The notes: a model not told the origin generated them from the letters alone. Shown: positions 52,229-63,400, counted from the stretch's first letter. The stretch: 64,000 nucleotides of DNA from Micrasema longulum (GCA_022494885.1 JAGVSM010001327.1:1-64000), one strand, 5' to 3'. Program-made: numbers and translations.

Positions 52229-53062
52229 CGAGGTGTATTCAGAAAATAAGAATTTTTAAATTTTGGCGGGTTTGGAGAGTCTGATTGTAATTTTGCCCCT
52301 GAAGTATGCTAAAACTTTCAGCTGTATGCTTTGTCTGTGTTTACTTTGTCTGTGGCAGCCGCTAAGGTTAGACGTGTTTTTATGAGCTCGGCGATTTTCG
52401 TTTGTTAAAAAAAATGGATCAAAGATTTGTAACAAATTTTGTGTAAAAAATTAAATAATGTGTAACAAAGTGTGTGAAATGTTAACAAAGGCCTTTGGTG
52501 AGTCTGCTATGAGTAAAACAAGAGTTTATGAGTGGTATAAGCGTTTATAAGACGAGTGGTTATGAACGGTCGATATAACTATATCGTCGGTCGGTTTTAT
52601 AACTAACATTGAAGTCCGAGAATGGACGCAGCAGCCTCCTAAAACGAGCGTCTTGAGGATGCGGCGGTGGACCTGGCTCGGACACGTACTGCGCATGCCT
52701 CAGGAGAACCTAAACCTTAGTTGCCTCTTCTTTAAACCTGCTGGATCACGCCGTCCTGGAAGGCCGTCAATGACGATCCTCGGACTTTATTCGGCAGAAT
52801 TAAGGGACGCTGGATTGACATGGGAAGAAGCGAGAGTGCTGGCTGGCAATAGGCTCTCCTGGAGGCAACTGGTGATGTCCACATGCTCCACTTAGGAGCG
52901 GATGTGGAAAAGAAGAAGATGAACGGTCGAATCACAATCAGAGAAGTCGCTAATGATGTTGGCATATCGATCGGCTCATGCCATGAAATTTTTTTCGAAT
53001 GTTTTGGGCATGAAATGCGTGGCAGCAAAATTTGTTCCAAAATTGAATCGAACCCGAGACCT
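52229..53062 (+). mobile_element. Second deleted mariner, split by an RTE-type tail
   Basis: The left part 52229-52573 matches 6631-6960 (start CGAGGTGTATTCAGAAAATA, then SAMSKTRVYEWYKR). The right part 52912-53050 reads ITIREVANDVGISIGSCHE. The two copies derive from the same mariner family. The right end is lost near a SINE. Confidence 0.75.
52574..52911 (+). mobile_element. RTE-type LINE 3' tail inserted in mariner
   Basis: Codes MRMRRWTWLGHVLRMPQ, then RRPGRPSMTILGLYSAELRD and SWRQLVMSTCST, the usual C-terminal end of RTE-clade ORFs (RW-WLGH-LR, GRP--TW, W---V--LC). ATGAACGGTCGA borders both sides, a 12-base target duplication taken from mariner sequence. Confidence 0.8.
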
Positions 53063-53125
53063 CTTGCTCGGTAGGTAAACGTGCAGACCACTGCGCCACG
53101 AGGCCGACGTTAATAGATCAGTATC
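53035..53125 (-). mobile_element. tRNA-derived SINE head
   Basis: Minus strand: GTCGGCCTCGTGGCGCAGTG then GAGCAAGAGGTCTCGGGTTC. Same family as 19555-19628. 53130-53450 shows nothing further. Confidence 0.6.
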
Positions 53126-53454
53126 AAAAATGATCTAACTTTGTCAATACATAATATTACTACATGGTATTTTTTTCCCAATGTTATCCGGTGACCTCAC
53201 CTGCATGTAATCTAATCACAATTTGCTTACCAGAATGAAAATTGATATCTTGTTAATAATTGTGCTGTTCATATATATTACCTTACCATTCATTCTTACT
53301 TAATCCTTAATTCATATTAATGTCTAATGATATTATAATTGATAAAGTGGCAAATTTACTAAGCACTGCTTTATGATAAATCATCATTAATTTATTTATC
53401 AATCTTATCGATTAAATCCACATTAACTCTGTAACACTTTATGATAAACAAAAT

Positions 53455-53645
53455 GGCGGCCTCCTTGGTGTAGTGGTCAGACGCTTGACTCACAGACGGA
53501 AGGTTCCGGGTTCGATTCCCGGTGAGAACACAAAAATTAAATGTGATTTTTCTCAATCCTGGGTGTGTTCTGTGATGTAATTCACCGCTGTAATTGGGCC
53601 TCTTGGCCTGTTGTGGTGCAAAAATAAAATAAAATAAAATAAAAA
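53455..53645 (+). mobile_element. tRNA-derived SINE, G-type family, complete
   Basis: Starts GGCGGCCTCCTTGGTGTAGT, B box GGTTCGATTCCCGG, body GTGAGAACACAAAAATTAAA, GCCTCTTGGCCTGTTGTGG, and an (AAAAT)n tail. It matches 55392-55572. Confidence 0.85.
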
Positions 53646-54110
53646 CAAACAAACCTTCACACTGTTTCTCCGTAGGGGTAGGCAGAGAGGATATAACACC
53701 ACATCACTTTGTCTTTGCAAACAGACCTCGCTTCCTCTACATGCATATATCTTCTCATTATTATTCCTGCTCTTGACATGTCCATCTTCAAGTATTTGAT
53801 GGACTTGATCGTGCCATGTCTTTCTCGGTCTTCCTCGTTTTCTGCATCCATCAACGTTCTCATCGTAGATCCTTTAAGCCGTTCTATCGCTGTCCATTTG
53901 CTCTACATGTCCAAACCAACGTAGCGCCCCTTTCTTGATTCTGTTGATAATGCATGTCCCAGCCTTACACGGTTCACGGTTCTCGACATTTGTGCACCGA
54001 TCACACATAGTTTTACCACACATTTGCCTGAGGGATCGCATTCAACAGCATTTAACCTACTTTCATAATAGTTTTTACAATTCCATACTTCAATCCCATA
54101 CATTAGATTA
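53645..54110 (-). pseudogene. LINE ORF C-terminal relic
   Basis: Minus strand, two frames: LMYGIEVWNCKNYYESRLN, CVVKLCVIGAQMSRTVNRV, then MDAENEEDRERHGTIKSIK and MDMSRAGIIMRRYMHVEEAR, ending near the phrase for PYGETV. It is the post-RT segment of a non-LTR retrotransposon present in several places here. Frameshifted. Confidence 0.7.
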
Positions 54111-54730
54111 ACAAAATACAACAGGGATGGAGAATACCTTAAATAAGGGAATATGTAAGTCTAGGCATTCACAGGGCTTATGACCTGTCATTGGCTGGTT
54201 TAAGTGGCCACTTTACACACTGTGTAACATTCACCATTTTGCCTATGTTTGAACATCCATATTTCTTCAATTCTTCCATTTGTTGATTTTAGTGAAGTTA
54301 AAGAGCTGAAACCTTTATTGTTGTGAAGAGATTCATCTGGCTGAATTATTTCACATACTAGGCAACGCCTGAAAATAATTTTTCAATTTTTAAACTTCTT
54401 CTTGGACCAGTTGGTTTCATTACAATATTTGAGTTTGTCCAAATGTTCGTAGACAAAAGACTGTATTTCACCCCCCCCGGGAGTCATTAAGATTAACAAA
54501 TTACAACAGGGATGGAGAATACCTTAAATAAGGGAATATGGAAGTCTAGGCATTTACAGGGCTTATGACCTGTCATTGGCTGGTTTAAGTGGCCACTTTA
54601 CACACTGTGTAACATTCACCATTTTGCCTATGTTTGAACATCCGTATTTCTTCAATTCTTCCATTTGTTGATTTAAGTGAAGTTAAAGAGCTGAAACCTT
54701 TATTGTTGTGTAGAGATTCGTAGATACATT
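54106..54730 (+). repeat. Two Rep-A copies in tandem, 385-base period
   Basis: GATTAACAAAATACAACAGG at 54106 and GATTAACAAATTACAACAGG at 54491 start two units, each with GGGAATATG(G/T)AAGTCTAGG and GAGCTGAAACCTTTATTGTT. The first is full length with the CCCGGGAGTC part; the second ends near 54725. They are over 95% alike by eye, so the duplication is young. Confidence 0.8.
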
Positions 54731-54884
54731 AGAGTTAGTACTATTTTTATGAAGTATTAAATATGCAGTTGCTCGCTTTTATACTATTTTTCATTTGATA
54801 CAAGTTTGGCCATCATTGATACTGAGGATCTCACTTGTTTGAAATATGAAAAAAAACTAATGTGTTAATTGTTTATCATTTGTC

Positions 54885-55010
54885 AAAGTCAAAAACATTC
54901 AGACTGTTGTGTAGATTTGATTATTCACTCTTTTCACAAACTTGATATTATCTCAATTTCTCTTTTATATGGCTGGCTGCTTTCTGCATAACTGCGTTCA
55001 AATGTAGTAC
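54885..55010 (+). repeat. Repeat shared in inverted form with 57435-57570
   Basis: GTCAAAAACATTCAGACTGT and ATGGCTGGCTGCTTTCTGCA match the minus strand of 57438-57562. A further short copy is at 57825. Non-coding. Confidence 0.55.
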
Positions 55011-55391
55011 CTTATTTACTGTGCAAATTTAGAACCTTATTTATATAAAAAATTTAGTAACATGATTATTTTACAAATTTAATATTTAACTTTCGTTAAG
55101 AGAAATTTTGTGGCCCCGAGAGTATTCAATGTCCTGGATGAACATATTAAGTTCTCTAAAACGCAAGTCATTTTCAGGAGAAGTATACAAGTTTGTAATT
55201 TGTCTAAGGGAAGAGACCATTGCAGGAGACTGCTTAGAGACATTGCATAGATTTATATACTACTCTCTCGAATCTCACCCGCATAAATAAACATTTCAGC
55301 TCATTAACTCCACAAAGATCAACAGATGAAGGAATATAGATGTTCAAATATATGCGGAGTGGTGAATGTTACACAGTGTGTAAAGTGTAAA

Positions 55392-55572
55392 GGCGGCCTC
55401 CGTGGTGTAGTGGTCAAGACGCTTGACTCACGCAGGGAAGGTTCCGGGTTCGATTCCTGGTGAGAACACAAAAATTAAAAATGTGATTTTTCTCAAGCCT
55501 TGGTGCTCTGTGATGTAATTCACCACTGTAATTAGGCCTCCTGGCCTGTTGTGGTGCAAAAAAAAAAAAATG
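55392..55572 (+). mobile_element. tRNA-derived SINE, G-type family, complete
   Basis: GGCGGCCTCCGTGGTGTAGT start, B box GGTTCGATTCCTGG, GGCCTCCTGGCCTGTTGTGG end, and an A13 tail. Inserted in Rep-A within CAGTGTGTAAAGTG/CCACTT, with an imperfect duplication (TGTAAAGTG and TGTAAGTAG). Confidence 0.85.
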
Positions 55573-55639
55573 TAAGTAGCCACTTAAACTAAAGCTAAAC
55601 TTTTATAAAAATATATATTTAAGAACTAAAATTTATTTA

Positions 55640-56225
55640 CAAGTAATTCAAATAGATCAAGTCAAAGAAGGAATCATGTGTTTGAAATACCACATTGTAA
55701 AACGAGGCTAGCACAGAGACATGCATATTTTATAGGCCCAAACATTTTAAATTATTTTTTTACTGATAATATTTCATTGATTCCAAACTTTCAAAATTTT
55801 CCTTTTTTTAAAAAACACGCACTATCCTGGATTCAAACTAAAGATATTAACTCTATTTTCTATGATGTATTTTGTTGCCCTTTAATAATAAGGAATATTT
55901 TTATGTTTTTTTTATATTTTTTATTTCCTTTTTTAATTACTATAAAAAAAAGTACCTTATAATCTTTTACAGAATATATTCTTTTATCTTTCTTGTATTA
56001 CACAAAAATATTATACCTGTCTATTTATTATAGGAGCAAAAATTCATAAACATTTATTGTATACCCACGAACAGGCCATACCTTTGTGGGATTTTTTGTT
56101 TACTACTTTTACTGTCAATATGTATTTCATTGCTATGTAATTATCCTTTATTTTTTAATACTCTGTTTTACCTCTTATGTATATTGTAAAAAAAAACAAA
56201 AAAATTCAAATTAAAAAATATATAT
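55640..56225 (+). mobile_element. LINE 3' end with ORF2 C-terminus, nested in Rep-A
   Basis: The frame at 55678-55962 starts MFEIPHCKTRLAQRHAYFIG and PNILNYFFTD, a pattern like the end of jockey-type ORF2 (PRCRT--GQRSF). The tail matches 4905-5345 and 31995-32410. It ends in A-rich sequence. Confidence 0.65.
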
Positions 56226-56607
56226 TTAAAAAACCAGCTAATGACAGGTCATAATCCCTGTAGATGCCTAGACTTCTACATTACCTTCTCTAAAATGTTC
56301 TTCATCTCTGTTTTAATATGTTAAGTATATACTACTGTCCAGATGTTTATTGAAATTCATGTTTTTGTGATAATTTATATTTTACGTATTCTTTAATAAT
56401 ACGCATGCTTCAACATTCCATTATGTTGTATTCCAACTCAACACAGTTTTTTTAGTCTCATAGAGTTGCCTTATTATTGTTTTGTAATGTGTATCTTGGT
56501 ATGAATAGATAAATAAAAATATGTCTAATTTACTGTACAAATTCATTACCCTATTTATTGTACAAACTTACTACTCAACGTATTGTACAAATAATAGTGT
56601 AATCTAA

Positions 56608-57155
56608 TACGGAATCTCTGAGTTCAGTCATATCACTCCACTACTTCGGGAACTACACTGGCTACATTTTCCACAGAGGGTCGAATACAAACTCTGTTGG
56701 CTTATGTATAAGTCACTGCACAACTCGGCTCCGGAATATCTAAGGGAACTATGTATTCCAGATGAACTAGCTGACAGGCGTCTCACGCTTAGATCAGCTA
56801 CGTCTACGGCGAGAGGAAAAGTTATTATACCTCTACGCAAACAGCGCACTAAATTTGGTGAGCGCGCATTTGCGGTCGCAGGCCCTATGGTATGGAATGC
56901 TCTCCCAGCAGAGGTGCGAGGCTGTGAAAGTGAAGTGATGTTTCGGAAAAACTTAAAACCCACTTGTTCTCTAAATCATTTGAATAAATCCGTAGCACGT
57001 GACAACAAAATAAATTATTTTAATTAAATTACAAATTTAAAAGCTTCAATTTAATTAACTTATCAATAGAATCACCATGTAAAGCGCCCTTGAGGTATTT
57101 TATTACGAAAATGGCGCTATATAAGTTATCCACAATAAATAAATAAATAAATACG
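56608..57155 (+). mobile_element. L2-type LINE copy
   Basis: Reads HSITPLLREL-type, then MYKSLHNSAPEYLRELCIP, LADRRLTLRSATSTARGKVI, ERAFAVAGPMVWNALPAEVR, and ends with AAATGGCGCTATATAAGTTA and (AAAT)n. It is the best-preserved of the four C-terminal copies, with one frame change near the 5' end. Confidence 0.85.
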
Positions 57156-57434
57156 ATATATCAAGACTAGACTGAAAATATTTACACTCTGTAAGTAATG
57201 TGAACTTTGCGGATAAGATGTGTAGATGAATGACATTGTGTCTATAATATTATAATGTGTGAGTCAGAGAGCTCGTCTCATACCTCGTACATCTGCCTGT
57301 TCACAGTTGATTGTTTGATAAACACCTTGATCTCGATCCCACACAATATAACTCCGAGATTGATCCACTGTGCTATCGCTAATTTGGACTTCTATAAGGA
57401 CCTCTGCCGGCGCATATTTGGAATAAATAAAGTA

Positions 57435-57570
57435 TGAATAATTGAACGTAGTTATACAGAAAGCAGCCAGCCATAGAAAAGTGAAACTGAGATAATGGCC
57501 ATTTTGTGAAAAGAGTGAATTATAAAATCTGTACAATAGTTTGAATGTTTTTGACTTTAACAAACGATAA
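57435..57570 (-). repeat. Inverted partner of 54885-55010
   Basis: The reverse complement contains TTCACTCTTTTCACAAAATG and TATGGCTGGCTGCTTTCTG. With the + fragment at 57825-57857 it forms a local inverted pair. The remaining parts of 57160-58210 hold no supported feature. Confidence 0.5.
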
Positions 57571-58214
57571 ACAATGAATACATAAGTTTTTTTTATTGTG
57601 TATTTGACCAGTTTAAAAGATTCTTAAAGTACCATAAGATTTTTCTAGTTTTGTGGGTGTTTTCTGCAAATTGAGAAATGCCGTTTTTGTGATTGACACC
57701 CTTTTCCGGAGGTGATTAATGCAGTTTTTTATATGAAAACGGTCTGGCTGTTTTTAGCAGAACATAGAATCGACCTTACTGCACCCGATAACATCAATAT
57801 CTCATTTTTCCGAAATTGTGGACTGGCTGCTTTCTGCATAACTACGTTCAATTTCATTTTAAATAACTGGATTCTTTTAGCATGTGAAAATGTTTGCAAA
57901 CAAATATTCATTTTACTACCTAGGGAGTTTATCAAAACGAATGTAATTACAATTTATTTATTTATTTCAGTTTTAAAATGTTTTAAATGTTCAGGTCCCG
58001 ACTAGCTAGAAAATTCCCGTGTTTAGGCAGAATTTTTTTTACAACATGTGTTTTTTTTTAAAATTTAATGATGCTTAAAAAATTCAATTAATAATACCAA
58101 AAAATTAATGATAAATAAAAATTAAAAAACATACTGATAATAATACATAATATTTCAAACATAAATTAGAAAATATACCATTAATAATTAGAAAATAAAA
58201 CATGGTAGGGAGGC

Positions 58215-58640
58215 ACTAATAAATCAATATTAAAACCTCTCGAATCTGCTCAAAAATCGATTATTAAAATAATTTTTAAAAAGCCCTTCAGGTACCCCAG
58301 CGTCAAGTTGTTCAAGGAATTCGATGTATTAGATATGCGGCAATTATATATATCTATAATAATTATGTTTGTGAAAGCAAATTATTCCACCAAATCCCAA
58401 AAGGAACACTCCCACACTACCAGAAGTCAAACTAGAGGATGGGTCATGGGGTCTACCGCAAACTCTGAATTCGGGCAAAGAAATTTCAGGTTTCTGGGCC
58501 CCAAAATATTCAATATGTTACCCGAACATTGCAAAACCATGACCCGGATTCATTTAAATAAATTTGTAAAAAAATGGTTACCGGATTTAGGTAGAGAAAA
58601 ATCGGGAAACTTACTCAAAAACATTCTAAAATAATAAATG
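58215..58640 (+). pseudogene. LINE ORF2 C-terminus (jockey-like)
   Basis: Reads SAQKSIIKIIFKKPF, KLFKEFDVLDMRQLYIS, TTRSQTRGWVMGSTANSEFG and FRFLGPKIFNMLPEHCKTM, ending LLKNILK. This is the RT C-terminal domain pattern seen also at 3992 and 63620. 5'-truncated. Confidence 0.7.
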
Positions 58641-58861
58641 GTATATTTAAATATTGTATAACTCTATAGTAAATTAACCAGTAGTTAGTCATGTTATTTT
58701 TTTTTTTGCATAAAAATGTCTGCCTTAAAACAGGTTGTACCTAGTTAAGCAGACTAGACATAGTCCAGAGAAATCTATTACCTATATTGTGTATGTAGTA
58801 GATAAACAATATTGTATTTTTTTTAAATAAAACATGATTATTATTAATTTTAATAAATAAA

Positions 58862-59095
58862 AATTTGTTGCAAATGACAGGGAAAACATTTTTAAGGAGG
58901 GAATGTGAAAGTCTAAGCATTTATGGGGCTTATGACCTGTCATTGGCTGCTTTACGTGGCCACTTTACACGCTGTGTAACATTCACACATTCTGCCTATG
59001 TTTAAACATCCATATTTCCTCAACTCTTTCATCTGTTAACTTTGGTGAAGTAAATGAGCTGAAACCTTTATCATGTGGGTGAGATTCATCCGGCC
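58862..59095 (+). repeat. Rep-A copy
   Basis: AAGGAGGGAATGTGAAAGTC, GGCTTATGACCTGTCATTGG and AAATGAGCTGAAACCTTTATC; stops at TTCATCCGGC where a LINE fragment begins. Confidence 0.7.
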
Positions 59096-59410
59096 GTAGA
59101 CGTAGCTGATCTAAGCGTAAGACGCCTGTCAGCTAGTTCATCTGGAATGCATAGTTCCTTTAGATATTCTGGAGCAGAGTTGTGCAGTGACTTATACATA
59201 AGCCAACAGAGTCTGTATTCCACCATATGTGGAAGACGTAGCCAGTGTAATTCCCGAAGTAGTGGAGTGATATGACTGAACTTGGAGATTCTGAAAATAA
59301 GTCTCGCTGCAGCATTTAATACAGACTGTAGGCGAGTCATTTTATTCATTGGTAGACCTGCGTAGATACCATTACAATAATCGACTCTAGACACTACAAA
59401 TGCATTTAAT
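59096..59410 (-). pseudogene. L2-type LINE fragment, both ends truncated
   Basis: Minus strand: MSRVDYCNGIYAGLPMNKM, ARLIFRISKFSHITPLLREL, ELCIPDELADRRLTLRSATS. It keeps more of the RT thumb (SRVDYCN-IY-GLP) than the other copies but lacks the 3' end. Loss of the 3' end points to recombination or deletion after insertion. Confidence 0.8.
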
Positions 59411-59436
59411 AGTAATTTTAAGTAATTTTGTTCATT

Positions 59437-59510
59437 GGTAACCCTGTAAATATCTAGACTTAAATATTTCCTTCTTTAAAATGTTTTCTATCCCTGCTGT
59501 AGTTTGTTAA
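59437..59510 (-). repeat. Rep-A 5' fragment
   Basis: The reverse complement starts GTTAACAAACTACAGCAGGG and continues AAGGAAATATTTAAGTCTAG. It shows what appears to be the 5' start of Rep-A. A further fragment is at 59995-60060. Confidence 0.55.
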
Positions 59511-60227
59511 CATTTAAACCGTTTATTGTAGGAGCCCTCTGGGCGTTTGATAAGTAAATGTATAAATCTTTTCAAAGTTTAAATTTTCCCATTCCTTACC
59601 TGAGTCAAGACACTATTCTGAGATCAATCACAGGCGTTAGTTGTGAAGCCATTTCTGCGGAAATATTCCCTCCCACGCCGGTCTATTTCCGGAGAGATCC
59701 TCACGCTGCTGGAGTAGGGCCGCGCTATTCCCGTGGTTAATAAATAGGCCACAGGTGTCGGGAACCGTTTTGACGGGTGAAGCAACGCATGCACTCGAAA
59801 GAATAAACATTAATAACTTCAAGTCTTCCGTGAATTAATGACGATTGTTAAAAATAAGTATCATTAAATATATTCAAATTATTACAACATATTAGAGATT
59901 TAAAAAAAAAATCCTTTGATGTTTTTGTACTTTTTAATTATATCACTAAAATTTATTTAAATTTTTTTTTTTTAGTATTGCAATTTATTGCGCCAGAGAC
60001 GAAAATCATCTTGAGAAGGGACTTACGAAGTCTGAGCATTTACAGGCCTTATGATTTGACTAACTTCATCATCCTTCCCTTTCCGCAACTTATGGTGCAT
60101 AGGGCAGTGCATTGGTACACCAATCGCAGCGTATCTTGATCATTTTTTTGTTGTTGTTTGTTAAAAGATATTATAGTTATTAGATGCAATGTGTACTAGC
60201 TACACATCATCGGGGAGGAAGGGTTAA

Positions 60228-60468
60228 TGCCGGTTTCGATAGCATACTACGATATGCTGAAAACGTTAAAGTTCCAAGTGCTATACTTTTTGCCAATTAA
60301 ACAAATTAAAAAATATTTTAAAAAAGAGCCGCAGAAAACAGTTAATATACCAGTGATAGCCGTGATTTGGGTTAGGAATGTCTTTAATTGGCAAAAAAAA
60401 ATAGCACTTGAAGTTTGGACATTTTCAGCACATAAAGATATCGTAGTATGCTATCAAAATCGGCATCT
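60228..60468. mobile_element. Foldback MITE with about 75-bp arms
   Basis: ATGCCGGTTTCGATAGCATA, CTACGATATGCTGAAAA and ATTTTTGCCAATTAA-type phrases on the left are matched in reverse on the right (TATCGTAGTATGCTATCAAA, ATCGGCAT). An 84-codon frame crosses it but is a by-product of the palindrome. The repeat at 60168-60228 lies next to it. Confidence 0.65.
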
Positions 60469-60779
60469 CCATGTGTTGTAACGTCTATCAATAAATAGAA
60501 TATTTATATTAGAACATATTTCTGTCAGCCCTGTTTTCTTCTTTTTTTTTTTTCTTCATTTAGTTGGATAAATCTTATGAATCTATTTCTAGATAGACGC
60601 ATGCTGCTGTTAATCATCAATGTGAAATGGTTAGAATTTGCTAGAAAAATAACCACATGTATCTTATATAAATTGTAATGTAAATTTATCTCGAGGGTTC
60701 ATTATATTGAGGAGGTTAGTATCTATTTTAAAGTTTAATATTTTTTAGAGAAATTTTATATCAAAAACAACGCAACGTT

Positions 60780-61720
60780 TTGTCAGAGAATCAAAATGAA
60801 AAAGAGTTGGAAGTTGCTTGTAATTTGAATTTGAATGTGGGTTAGAAATGTTTAAGCCTCAACAAGATGCTCGTCTGCGAGGCCACAGTCTCAGGCTGGA
60901 GAAAACGAGATTCAATCTAAATCCACGGAAGTATTTCCTGAGCAATGGGGCTGTCGATTGTTGGAATAAGCTGCCACAAGAGCTGATCTCAATGTGTAGT
61001 CTCAATAGGGTCAAAAACGGACTAGATTTGTTTGAAAAAAGTTAGAGTGCGCCAACAAATAATGGTCTACCAATGAATAAAATGACTCGCCTACAGTCTG
61101 TATTGAATGCCGCAGCGAAACTTATTTTCGGAATCTCTAAGTTCAGTCATATCACTCCACTACTTCGGGAATTACACTGGCTACGTTTTCCACAGATGGT
61201 GGAATACAAATTCTGTTCGCTTATGTATAAGTCACTGCACAACTCTGCTCCGGAATATCTAAGGGAACTCTGCATTCCAGATGAACTAGCTGACAGACGT
61301 CTTGCGATTAGATCAGCTACATCTACGTCGAAAGGAAAGGTTATTATACCTCTACGCGCACTAAATTCAGCAAATGCGCATTTGCGGTCGCAGGCAAATG
61401 CTCTCCTAGCAGAGGTGCAAAACTGTGAGAGTGAACTGATGTTTCGGAAGAAACTTAAAACCCACCTGTTCTCTAAATCATTTGAATAAATCCTTAGCAT
61501 GTGGTGACAGAGTACATTGTTTTTCTTACCTCTTAGAGTACATTGTTAAAATTAAATTTTAATCTTTATATAATCGCTTTGTTAAGTGCCCCTGAGGTAT
61601 TATATTACGAAAATGGCGCTATATAAGTTATCCATAATAATAATAACAACAACTAACTTTGGTTAAAATAGATTTAAGCATATCAGCTTTAAGCTGCTCA
61701 CTTAAAATTAAAATAATAAT
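60780..61720 (+). mobile_element. CR1-like LINE C-terminus split by an L2-type copy
   Basis: The left part codes ARLRGHSLRLEKTRFNLN and YFLSNGAVDCWNKLPQELIS, the end of a CR1-like ORF2, and stops near 61064. The right part 61650-61720 has the family's 3' end (GTTAAAATAGATTTAAGCA). Between them sits an L2-type copy. Compare the uninterrupted tail at 9339-9460. Confidence 0.8.
61066..61645 (+). mobile_element. L2-type LINE copy nested in the CR1-like LINE
   Basis: Starts MNKMTRLQSVLNAAAKLIFG, then APEYLRELCIPDELADRRLA and MFRKKLKTHLFSKSFE as the ORF end, then AAATGGCGCTATATAAGTTA and (AAT)n(AAC)n. Its ORF end is in frame over 138 codons, with a small internal deletion. Confidence 0.85.
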
Positions 61721-62210
61721 AATAAATAAAGTATGGAATGTGGGCGAGAAGTACGTTTCCCACATGTTTTTTCATCGTACCTAATGTCTATTTCTGTTAT
61801 GATAATATAATTACAGTCATAAAACTACCCAAATCCATTCCCAAATTACAGGTTCACACATTGTTTGACATTGGAAGCTATCGAATGATAATATTATAAT
61901 TCTTCCATATTATTTAGTTAAGATACTGGCTTTTTTATATTCGCTTATTACTGTGAGTAGATAAATGAAAAAATTAATACTTCATGACATCAGAAATGTT
62001 TATTTATTTATATGCCAACGGTTCAAAGAACCTTTTACAACAAAAAGTTTTACAGAAATAATCACAGCAGTGAACAATTTATTATGTAATATATAATATA
62101 AAATATAGTTGAATAATTAAAACTAAACAACTTAAAGAAATTATAATAATAAAAATACCTACTTGATAGTTTTATTCCACTTTTATTTATAATTTTTTAA
62201 TAAATTTTTT

Positions 62211-62253
62211 ACCAGTGACCGGGTTTCGTCGTGACCGACATCGTCAGACTGGT
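62211..62253 (-). ncRNA. Hammerhead ribozyme candidate, intact core
   Basis: On minus: ACCAGT pairs fully with ACTGGT (six pairs); core CTGACGA; extra T; helix II GTCG/CGAC with loop GTCA; GAA; ACCCGGT (helix III ACC/GGT with one unpaired C); C at the cleavage position. Every conserved core base is present. One of the two best candidates in the window. Confidence 0.75.
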
Positions 62254-62384
62254 GGGAGACTAAACAAATTTCTATGTTAAATACAAGTGCAAGCAGGGGT
62301 TGTAAATCATGATTTTATATAATTATGTAAATAAAAGAATTTAAATTAAAATCATTTAAGTAAAAGGTAATAATTGTTATTATA

Positions 62385-62421
62385 TCGACGATGTCGGTCA
62401 CGACAAAACCCGGTCACTGGT
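62385..62421 (+). ncRNA. Truncated hammerhead-like motif
   Basis: Partner of the motif at 62211 in the opposite arm. It keeps CGACGATGTCGGTCACGAC but has lost the helix I strand and CT of the core, and reads AAAA in place of GAAA. Predicted dead. Confidence 0.5.
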
Positions 62422-62734
62422 AAAAAATTTATAAATAAAAGTGGAATAAAACTATACAGTATTTTTATTATTATAATTAAAATGCAGTTCCACCAAGAAA
62501 TGTCAGTAGAAAAACTCAAACTTAGAGAAAGTAAAATATAAAAAAAGTAACAAAAAACCAAACATATCTAAGATGACAAATAAAAGATAACAATTAATGT
62601 GAGAAAATCTTATGTTCTAAATATAAATATATCAAAGTAAAGTTGAGAATAATTGAACATAAACATAAAGTGGCTAGTATTAACTAGGTAATAATGAAAA
62701 AGAAAAATAATGCTACAATAATACTGCAATAAAA

Positions 62735-62840
62735 ATTGGAGCATTAAATTGTACTGCAAAGTTTCCTGAAAATGTACGAAAAAAATCATAAAAAACATTT
62801 CAATAAAAATGGACTACTTTTAACGATGTCACTGGTTCCG
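62735..62840 (+). repeat. Repeat shared with 16540-16680
   Basis: TTGGAGCATTAAATTGTACT and TTTTAACGATGTCACTGGTT; see 16430-16690. It abuts the end of the LINE RT fragment. Confidence 0.4.
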
Positions 62841-63175
62841 CAAGGTTCCGCAAAGGAACACCGCGTACGCTCTGTTCTGTAGATAAGGTGTTGCCTATTT
62901 TTACTTGAAAGATACGATTGTTCAAGAAAGCTTCAATCCATCTTAGTAGCTTACCACGGATACCCAAGTGCTCCAACTTCTTGACCAGTCTTTTTATTGG
63001 AACACAATCGAATGCCTTTTCAAAGTCAAGGTATAGTACATTCAATGGGTTGTGATAGTTATGTTCCTCAGTCCAGGTATTTAAACATTGTAACAAATTG
63101 GTGACAGTAAATCTCTTGGGGACAAATCCGTTTTGTTCTTTTATTATAATTTGCTCCTCCCGTAGAAACTCCCTA
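62840..63175 (-). pseudogene. LINE reverse transcriptase palm fragment
   Basis: The minus-strand frame reads EEQIIIKEQNGFVPKRFTV, TNLLQCLNTWTEEHN, LDFEKAFDCVPIKRLVKKL and GIRGKLLRWIEAFLNNRIF. It spans RT blocks 1-2 to the one with the catalytic Asp (FEKAFD), of the CR1/jockey kind. It breaks just where GVPQGS would be expected (SVRGVP). The only palm-region copy in the window. Confidence 0.85.
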
Positions 63176-63400
63176 TCTGTATACTAAATATATATACAAA
63201 AATAATTTCAAAAACATTTTTATAAAATCCAGACGTTTTCCGTTGACACTCTGTCTATATGGATGTTTGTTTTTAACAAAAATCATCGCCATCCCACGGA
63301 ACAATGTGATAGACCCAGCATCCCTAATATCTTTTGGCAACTCATTAAACATCTTAAGTCCTTTTTTTTTGTATTTATTTTTATTTAAGAAGGTAAACAT
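63173..63400 (-). pseudogene. LINE ORF2 C-terminal scrap
   Basis: Reads KKGLKMFNELPKDIRDAG and NKHPYRQSVNGKRLDFIK. The FNELPKDIR pattern is frequent at the end of LINE ORF2. Low information otherwise. Confidence 0.4.

Larger units (their letters stand above)
55255..56300 (-). repeat. Rep-A copy with nested SINE and LINE
   Basis: Pieces at 55268-55390, 55573-55600 and 56228-56300 follow the Rep-A order on the minus strand. The SINE (55392-55572) and the LINE 3' end (about 55640-56225) interrupt it at different points. Confidence 0.7.
62160..62460. mobile_element. Inverted pair of Penelope-like repeats (family P3)
   Basis: GTTTTATTCCACTTTTATTT at 62169 and its reverse complement at 62435 bound two arms, each with a hammerhead-like motif, around a spacer of about 130 bases. 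The left arm is complete, the right shortened. 61725-62160 shows nothing more. Confidence 0.65.

Noticed and set aside
53400..53650. CRISPR-like or satellite array
   Set aside because: The repeated phrases are a SINE with an (AAAAT)n tail; no regular repeat-spacer pattern anywhere in the window.
55392..55470. Possible true tRNA gene
   Set aside because: It continues into a SINE body with a poly(A) tail and has a second near-identical copy at 53455.
60227..60481. 84-codon frame on the plus strand
   Set aside because: Created by the foldback palindrome; residues mirror the inverted arms and no family is recognised.
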